Assembly (NCBI RefSeq): GCF_030698175.1
Contig: NZ_JAUYNT010000020.1
Location: forward strand, 140,068-204,067
DNA length: 64,000 bases
DNA from: Pseudomonas sp.
GTDB lineage: Bacteria > Pseudomonadota > Gammaproteobacteria > Pseudomonadales > Pseudomonadaceae
Direction of reading: 5' to 3'
Positions 53,866 to 64,000 of the stretch are shown here, piece after piece; position 1 is the first letter of the stretch; each line of letters begins with the position of its first letter. The notes beneath the pieces are model-generated. The model searched no databases. It saw only the letters and a program-made list of their open reading frames with translations, and was not told the DNA's origin. A program made the position numbers and the translations under genes.

Positions 53866-54034
53866 GTGGGGAGTGGGAAGTAGTGAGTGGGGAGTGGGAA
53901 GTTGGGAGTGGGGTTCGCCGTATCCTTAACGCCTGCAACAGCCGCCGCAGCGTAGCAGCGCTTTCCCTAAAATCCCTGATTACGCCTGCGGCTTATCAGG
54001 CCTACGCGCCTACTCCCCAACTTCCCACTTTCCA
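53866..54034. repeat. GGGAGTGGG short tandem repeats flanking a palindromic insert, between rlmF and nhaD
   Basis: 53866-53912 holds several near-repeats of the type AGTGGGGAGTGGGAAGT, and the inverse (ACTCCCCAACTTCCCACT) lies at 54010-54036, so the pair forms an inverted repeat of about 170 bp. Its centre includes CTGATTACGCCTGCGG and CTTATCAGGCCTACGCG, a REP-like palindrome. A third GGGAGTGGG block is found at 58983-59005 upstream of valS. Confidence 0.7.
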
Positions 54035-55387
54035 CTAAAAACTGTGCAAACCTATATAGGTGGCGGCACCGGCCAGGTAGCCGAGCAGTGCCAGCAGGCT
54101 GATTTTTTTCAGGTACCAGATAAAGTCGATCTTCTCCATGCCCATGGCGGCTACGCCAGCGGCCGAGCCGATAATCAGGCAGCTGCCACCGGTGCCGGCG
54201 CAGTAAGCCAGCAGCTCCCAGAAGGTGCCGTCGGCGACAAAGTGGCTCAGCCAAGCAGATTCACTGCCGGCGGCGGCCAGTGCCTCGGGGCTAATCAACG
54301 GGTACATCTTGATCGCACCAGCCACCAGCGGCACGTTATCGACCACCGAGGACAGCAGGCCGATGGCGATATTGATGGTGTAGACGTTGCCCAGGCTGTC
54401 TTTCAGGGCGCTGGCGACCTGGGTCAGATGACCGGCTGTGGCCAGGCTGGACACGGCCAGCAGAATGCCGAGGAAGAACAGCACGCTGGTGGTGTCGATC
54501 TTGCGCAGCACGCCGGCCACCGACAGCGGGTGTTTGTCTTCATCCTTCTTGCCGCGGTGCAGCCATTCGGTGGTGACCCACAGCACGCCGAGGCCAAACA
54601 GGATGCCCATATAGGGCGGCAGCTGGGTGACGCCTTTAAATACCGGGACGAACAGCAGCGAGCCAAGGCCGAGGGTGAACACCAGTTGTCGCTCGAAGGG
54701 CGTGGTCGGCTCGCCCTGGCTGTGTTCCTGGGGCACGCTTGCCGGGCGCCGCACTTCACCTTTGAAGTAGCAGCTGAGCACCAGCAGTGGCACCAGCAGG
54801 CACACCAAGCTGGGCAGGAACAGGCTGGTGATGATGCCGCTGCTGCTGATCTGGCTACCTATCCACAGCATGGTGGTGGTCACGTCACCGATCGGCGACC
54901 AGGCGCCGCCGGCGTTGGCGGCGATTACCACGATGCCGGCGAAGAACCAGCGTTCCTGTTTATCGTCGATCAGTTTGCGCAGCAAGGACACCATCACGAT
55001 GGTGGTGGTCAGGTTGTCCAGCACCGCCGAGAGGAAGAAGGTGATAAAGCCGATCAGCCACAGCAAGGGCACCCGTTTGTTGGTGCTGATGCGGTCGGTG
55101 ATGACCTTGAAACCGTCATGGGCGTCGACCAGTTCAACCACGGTCATGGCGCCGATCAGAAAGAACAGGATTTCGGCGATTTCACCCAAGTGTTCGCGCA
55201 GTTCGCCGTTGATGCCGTGGCTGGACGCCAGCAGCTGTGGCGCGATCTGCTCGGCACCGAATGCCAGCGCCGTCCAGCACAGCACGGCGGTGAGCAGGGC
55301 CGAAGCGGCCTTGTCGATTTTTAGCGGGTGCTCAAGGGCAATGCACAGGTAGCCAAGCACAAAAATCAGCGCCATCAGTGCGTACAT
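54035..55387 (-). CDS. nhaD: Na+/H+ antiporter NhaD
   Basis: NhaD is a sodium/proton antiporter of the IT superfamily used at alkaline pH and in saline habitats. The 450-residue protein is mainly hydrophobic with about 12 membrane helices. Conserved charged helix motifs include FLIGAMTVVELVDAHDGF, VLDNLTTTIVMVSLL, ANAGGAWSPIGDVTTTMLW and VVDNVPLVAGAIKMYP. Length and motifs fit NhaD-type antiporters from marine Vibrio and Pseudomonas. It is transcribed alone; a short GC-rich repeat lies upstream. Presence of this pump suggests tolerance of sodium or alkalinity, but regulation is not visible. Confidence 0.93.
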   Translation of the reverse strand: MYALMALIFVLGYLCIALEHPLKIDKAASALLTAVLCWTALAFGAEQIAPQLLASSHGINGELREHLGEIAEILFFLIGAMTVVELVDAHDGFKVITDRISTNKRVPLLWLIGFITFFLSAVLDNLTTTIVMVSLLRKLIDDKQERWFFAGIVVIAANAGGAWSPIGDVTTTMLWIGSQISSSGIITSLFLPSLVCLLVPLLVLSCYFKGEVRRPASVPQEHSQGEPTTPFERQLVFTLGLGSLLFVPVFKGVTQLPPYMGILFGLGVLWVTTEWLHRGKKDEDKHPLSVAGVLRKIDTTSVLFFLGILLAVSSLATAGHLTQVASALKDSLGNVYTINIAIGLLSSVVDNVPLVAGAIKMYPLISPEALAAAGSESAWLSHFVADGTFWELLAYCAGTGGSCLIIGSAAGVAAMGMEKIDFIWYLKKISLLALLGYLAGAATYIGLHSF

Positions 55388-55429
55388 GGGTGGGCCTCCG
55401 TGGTGAAATCGCGCTGAGCGTGCTCAGGC

Positions 55430-55504
55430 GGGTGGGCTTAAGCCCAGCGTTGTTCGGCGTGTGCGACCGAGTTCGACTCGTGGCGGGCTAAAGCCCACCC
55501 CTAC
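55430..55504. repeat. GGTGGGCTTAAGCCC palindromic repeat upstream of nhaD
   Basis: GGTGGGCTTAAGCCCAG at the left (a palindrome in itself) and GGCGGGCTAAAGCCCACCCCTAC at the right resemble each other in inverted orientation. It lies between nhaD and the winged-helix gene and shows no coding potential; similar units occur between genes in Pseudomonas. Confidence 0.6.
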
Positions 55505-55531
55505 AAAACTACAAAGCACGGCATACCAAGA

Positions 55532-55828
55532 TTAGGGGTAGCCGAGCAGTGCCTTGATTGGCTCAAGATGGGCGGCGATCCACTGCGGGTTAATCGGGCC
55601 CCAGTCGCGGATCAGGTAATGTCCAGCGTTATTGCGCTCGCCCTGTTGTTGCGCGAACACGCAGTCGATATCCAGCTCGACCAGCGCCGCCAAGGTGTCT
55701 TGGGCGGTGCGCCGCGGCATGCCGGTGGCGGCTTCTAACTCGGGTACTGTGCGCGCTTGGCCGCTGTCGATTAGCCAGGCTACATAGAGGCGACGGTAGA
55801 AGCTGGTTTTGGTTTTACTGACGGTCAT
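55532..55828 (-). CDS. Small winged-helix DNA-binding protein
   Basis: The 98-residue protein has a helix-turn-helix pattern (YVAWLIDSGQARTVPELEAA, TGMPRRTAQDTLAALVELDI) followed by a wing (CVFAQQQGERNNAGHYLIRDW). It looks like a stand-alone winged-helix protein with similarity to short 'helix-turn-helix domain' hypotheticals in Pseudomonas; function is unknown. It lies 214 bases downstream of valS on the same strand but a palindromic element intervenes, so a separate promoter is likely. No ligand or target is suggested by context. Confidence 0.78.
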   Translation of the reverse strand: MTVSKTKTSFYRRLYVAWLIDSGQARTVPELEAATGMPRRTAQDTLAALVELDIDCVFAQQQGERNNAGHYLIRDWGPINPQWIAAHLEPIKALLGYP

Positions 55829-55854
55829 AGGCCCATCCTTTGCGAAAGCCAGAT

Positions 55855-56019
55855 CGTAGGTTGGGTTAGCGGCGGATGCAGGTAACTTGAAATCAACCCA
55901 TCACCTGAGCGCCGCGTAACCCAACGCTGCGCCGGTAAAGTAGCGACAGTGTTGGGTTACGGCGCGCGCAAAGCTGCGACATAGCCAGCCTTACGTGTAC
56001 GCGCCTAACCCAACCTACG
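55855..56019. repeat. GTAGGTTGGGTTAG variant of the palindromic element, copy 3 (165 bp)
   Basis: CGTAGGTTGGGTTAG and its exact inverse CTAACCCAACCTACG bound the element; internal GTAACCCAACGCTGCG and GTTGGGTTACGGCGC form a second pair. It fills the gap between valS and the winged-helix gene. The ends differ by one base from copies 1 and 2 (GGT-TGGG for GGG-TGGG). Confidence 0.82.
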
Positions 56020-56042
56020 AGCTACGCGCTTGGACCGCTGGT

Positions 56043-58874
<2,832 letters not shown>

Positions 58875-59010
58875 GCGCTGGGCCCCTGTTGGCAGCTATT
58901 CGGGAAAGCCGACCAGTATAACGGCAAAGCAGCGCCTTGAGCGCGACGCCACGGCAGAAGCTGCAGCGGCGGGCGCTGAAGTAGGGAGTGGGGAGTGGGG
59001 AGTGGCGGCG

Positions 59011-59520
59011 TTAGCGTTTGCGTTGGCTTAATAATTGGTTGAGGTGGGCGTCGAGGCGGGTTTTCAGCTCGGCTTCGATCAGTGGCACGAAGTCGTCAAT
59101 GATGTCTTGCAGCATCAAATGGGCAGCGGTGCGTAGTTCGCGGTCGAGGCGATTGAGTTCCAGGGCGGCGGGATGCAGGCGTTGCTGCAACTGCTCGCTG
59201 ATCGTTGCGCTGGGCGCCGGGCTGGCGGTCGGAGCTGGGGTGGTGGGTGGCGGGGGAGGTAACGGTGCCATTGGCTTGGCGACTGGAACTGGGGTTGCTG
59301 CGCTGGCGGCCACTGGCGGCTGGCTGGCGGGTGCTGACAGGTTAAACAGGGGGGCAGGGAGGTCGGCGGGATTGACAATTTCCGACAGCAGAGGGATCGA
59401 GTTGGGGTCGATCGATTCGGTCAGCAGCGGCGGCTCCAGCGGATTTTGCTCGAGCAGCTGACGGATCGATTCGAGGTCGTGCAGCAGGTTGCCCGGATTG
59501 CTTGGTTTTTGACTGTCCAT
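59011..59520 (-). CDS. Conserved protein of unknown function between holC and valS
   Basis: The 169-residue protein has a middle that is a proline/alanine-rich disordered linker (about 60-105, PLPPPPPTTPAPTASPAPSA) and a C-terminal helical part (HPAALELNRLDRELRTAAHL, LQDIIDDFVPLIEAELKTRL). I recognise it only by position: a protein of this kind lies between holC and valS in P. aeruginosa. It starts 9 bases after the holC stop, so it belongs to the holC transcript. A link to the polymerase III chi subunit is possible but unproven. Confidence 0.75.
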   Translation of the reverse strand: MDSQKPSNPGNLLHDLESIRQLLEQNPLEPPLLTESIDPNSIPLLSEIVNPADLPAPLFNLSAPASQPPVAASAATPVPVAKPMAPLPPPPPTTPAPTASPAPSATISEQLQQRLHPAALELNRLDRELRTAAHLMLQDIIDDFVPLIEAELKTRLDAHLNQLLSQRKR

Positions 59521-59529
59521 AACGTGGGG

Positions 59530-59949
59530 CTACAACTCGACTCGTTGCGGGGCGTAACCCCGTTGCCGGTAAAGGCGGAAATTGTCGCGGGCAAGCTCCA
59601 GCTGTTCGGGCTGCTGGTTGACTATCTCGATAATCCGGCTGAAGTGCTCGCAGCCGTCAGAAATGCTGGGGTGCAGGTTAATCAGCAGGCCTTGCGGGGT
59701 GACCGGCGGCTGATCCAGGCCGATCACCACCGGGGCGTTTGGCTCATCAACGTAGAGATTATGCGGGATAAAGGTTTCACCTTTAAATCGCCACAGCAGC
59801 TCATCTAATTCAGCGCATTGCGCGGCATCGGCGCCGCGCAAAAACACCGGCAGACCGGCGCGCCAGGCTTTGGCAGCCAGCTGACAGGCCATCTTCAGAC
59901 GACCCGCCGGTTGACTGCCTTGCAGTACGTAAAACTCTATGCGAGCCAT
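59530..59949 (-). CDS. holC: DNA polymerase III chi subunit HolC
   Basis: Chi contacts single-strand binding protein and, with psi, links it to the clamp loader. The 139-residue protein has the usual length and the chi motifs MARIEFYVLQ, ACQLAAKAWRAGLPVFLR, LLWRFKGETFIPHNLYVDEP and LINLHPSI. It lies between pepA and the small gene in the minus-strand run. Between pepA and holC lies a half copy of the GTAGGGTGGGTTAG element. Confidence 0.94.
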   Translation of the reverse strand: MARIEFYVLQGSQPAGRLKMACQLAAKAWRAGLPVFLRGADAAQCAELDELLWRFKGETFIPHNLYVDEPNAPVVIGLDQPPVTPQGLLINLHPSISDGCEHFSRIIEIVNQQPEQLELARDNFRLYRQRGYAPQRVEL

Positions 59950-59983
59950 GATCGATGTGCAGCTCCTGAAACGATGTAATGGC

Positions 59984-62758
<2,775 letters not shown>

Positions 62759-62766
<8 letters not shown>

Positions 62767-63820
62767 GCTGGATCGCTACATTGGCACCAGTGTGTTTTTC
62801 GCCATTCTGGCGGTGCTCGGCATCATCGTCGGCCTGGCCCTGCTGTTTGCCTATATCGACGAGTTGGGCGATGTGGGCGAGTCCTATGGTTTGCTCGAAG
62901 CCGCCATTTGGGTGCTGCTGACGGTGCCACGGCGCATCTATGAAATGCTGCCGATGGCCGCCTTGATTGGCTGTCTGATCGGTTTGGGTAATCTGGCCAG
63001 CAACAGTGAGTTGACCGTGATGCGCGCGGCCGGGGTATCGGTTGGGCGAATCGTCTGGGCGGTGATGAAGCCGATGCTGGTGCTGATGCTGTTGGGCATC
63101 TTGATCGGTGAATACGTTGCGCCCTGGAGCGAGAATATGGCCCAGGCCAATCGCGCCATGGCCCAGGGCGGCGGTGAGGCGCAAACCGCCAAGCGTGGTT
63201 TGTGGCACCGCCAAGGTGATGAGTTCGTGCACATTAACGCCGTGCAACCCAATGGCGTGTTGCTTGGGGTGACGCGCTACCAATTTGATTCGCAGCGTAA
63301 TCTGCTTGCCGCCAGCTTCGCTCGCCGCGCCCTGTACCAGGGCGATCACTGGCAACTGGAAGATGTCGCCACGACCAAGCTGCATGAACAGTCCAGTGAG
63401 GTGGTGCAGACGCCCAGCGAGCGTTGGAGTGTCGAACTCAGCCCGCAATTGCTCGGCACCGTGGTGCTGGAGCCGGAGGCGCTGTCGATGACCGGGTTGT
63501 GGAGTTATATCCATTATCTCGCCGAGCAGGGCTTGGCCAATGGCCGTTACTGGCTGGCGTTCTGGACCAAGGTGTTGCAGCCTTTGGTGACCGCCGCGCT
63601 GGTGCTGATGGCGATTTCCTTTATCTTCGGCCCGCTGCGCTCGGTAACCCTGGGGCAGCGGGTATTTACCGGGGTGCTGGTCGGCTTTGTGTTCAAGATT
63701 GCTCAAGATCTGCTCGGGCCTTCGAGCCTGGTGTTTGGCTTTCCGCCAGTGTTGGCGGTGCTGATTCCGGCGACGGTCTGCGGTATCGCCGGCGTCTGGC
63801 TGCTGCGCCGGGCGGGATGA
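62759..63820 (+). CDS. lptG: LPS export permease LptG
   Basis: LptG is the second permease of the LPS exporter. The 353-residue protein overlaps lptF by 8 bases, so the two are translated together. It has N-terminal helices (TSVFFAILAVLGIIVGLALLF), MLPMAALIGCLIGLGNLASN, the coupling-helix region SNSELTVMRAAGVSVGRI, a periplasmic jellyroll, and C-terminal helices (LVLMAISFIFGPLRSVTLG). All are typical of LptG. A bidirectional terminator follows at 63891-63929. Confidence 0.95.
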
Positions 63821-63890
63821 TTAGGCTGGTTGTGCGTGCATAAAAAAACCGGCATTGAACAGAGTGTGTGAAAACGCATTCCTGCGATCC

Positions 63891-63929
63891 AAAAACAAAC
63901 GCCCCGACTGGTTCGGGGCGTTTGTTTTT
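63891..63929. terminator. Bidirectional rho-independent terminator after lptG
   Basis: AAAAACAAACGCCCCGA (63891-63907) pairs perfectly with TCGGGGCGTTTGTTTTT (63913-63929) around a 5-base loop, ending in a T-run. It can stop lptG on the plus strand and a gene entering from the right edge on the minus strand. Before it, at 63842-63855, AAAAAAACCGGCATTG is half of a hairpin like that at 46934-46958. Confidence 0.93.
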
Positions 63930-63963
63930 GGAGGATGTAAGCGTTGGTTTTTTGAAAAACGGA

Positions 63964-64000
63964 TTATCCGTCCATCAAGGCGATCATTTGGCGGGCGCCC
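63964..64000 (-). CDS. Possible C-terminal end of a gene entering from the right edge
   Basis: On the minus strand a frame reads GARQMIALMDG then a stop at 63964, 35 bases before the terminator at 63891-63929. Only 11 codons are visible, so the product cannot be named. Confidence 0.35.
   Translation of the reverse strand, partial: GARQMIALMDG

Noticed and set aside
53866..54034. CRISPR array
   Set aside because: The repeats are short, irregular and lack unique spacers of constant size; no cas gene is in the window.

Overview
The window looks like a chromosomal segment of a Pseudomonas species. The evidence is an alginate operon in the order algD-alg8-alg44-algK, a PhaG-type transacylase, the aapJQMP amino-acid transporter, RhlB, and the block valS / small gene / holC / pepA facing lptF-lptG, which matches the order known in P. 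aeruginosa. Coding DNA is mostly GC-rich. I saw no rRNA, tRNA or CRISPR array.

Layout. 1-5500 (minus): start of the alginate operon, cut by the left edge inside algK, with a leader of about 350 nt and a recognisable AlgU-type promoter. 5500-17400: yaaA, a TPR/YfaP-like exported protein, a CE4 deacetylase, a PIN-PhoH ATPase, a tiny Ala/Pro-rich lipoprotein, moaCDE, rhlB, an M19 dipeptidase and a cNMP-GGDEF protein. 17500-23000: an esterase and the complete aapJQMP operon. 23000-29500: a scarred stretch with an IS4-type transposase remnant, a 171-bp palindromic element, a DUF167 remnant and a hybrid sensor kinase that has lost its kinase core, next to an intact REC-PAS-GGDEF-EAL protein and an orphan CheW-like gene. 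29700-34900 (minus): lemA with an M48 peptidase, yejK, and a TAXI-type binding protein. 34996-38028: an AT-richer restriction-modification module (C5-cytosine methyltransferase and a convergent endonuclease carrying an N-terminal XRE domain), bracketed by 36-bp direct repeats; the right copy is the 5' leader of sbcD. 38030-47000: sbcDC, a YebC-family gene, nitronate monooxygenase, hydrolase and amidase. 47400-52300: a TRIC/UPF0126 channel, cupin, a LysR regulator divergent from a PACE efflux pump, a PAS-PAS-GGDEF protein and phaG. 52800-64000: rlmF, nhaD, a small winged-helix gene, valS, holC, pepA and lptFG.

How the genes connect. Alg44 carries an intact c-di-GMP binding PilZ motif, and three GGDEF proteins in the window (one also EAL) could make or break that ligand. 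AapJQMP is a self-contained uptake system whose leader has an Hfq/Crc-type A-rich motif. LptF and LptG form the inner-membrane part of the LPS exporter. Gaps between genes hold several families of palindromic repeats: two copies of a TAACAGGCCGTTGAAAAA element, one 171-bp element with perfect 17-bp ends, three or four copies of a GTAGGGTGGGTTAG element, and GGGAGTGGG-type short tandem repeats. The most notable find is the restriction-modification insertion with its long duplicated target and its unusual XRE-endonuclease architecture.
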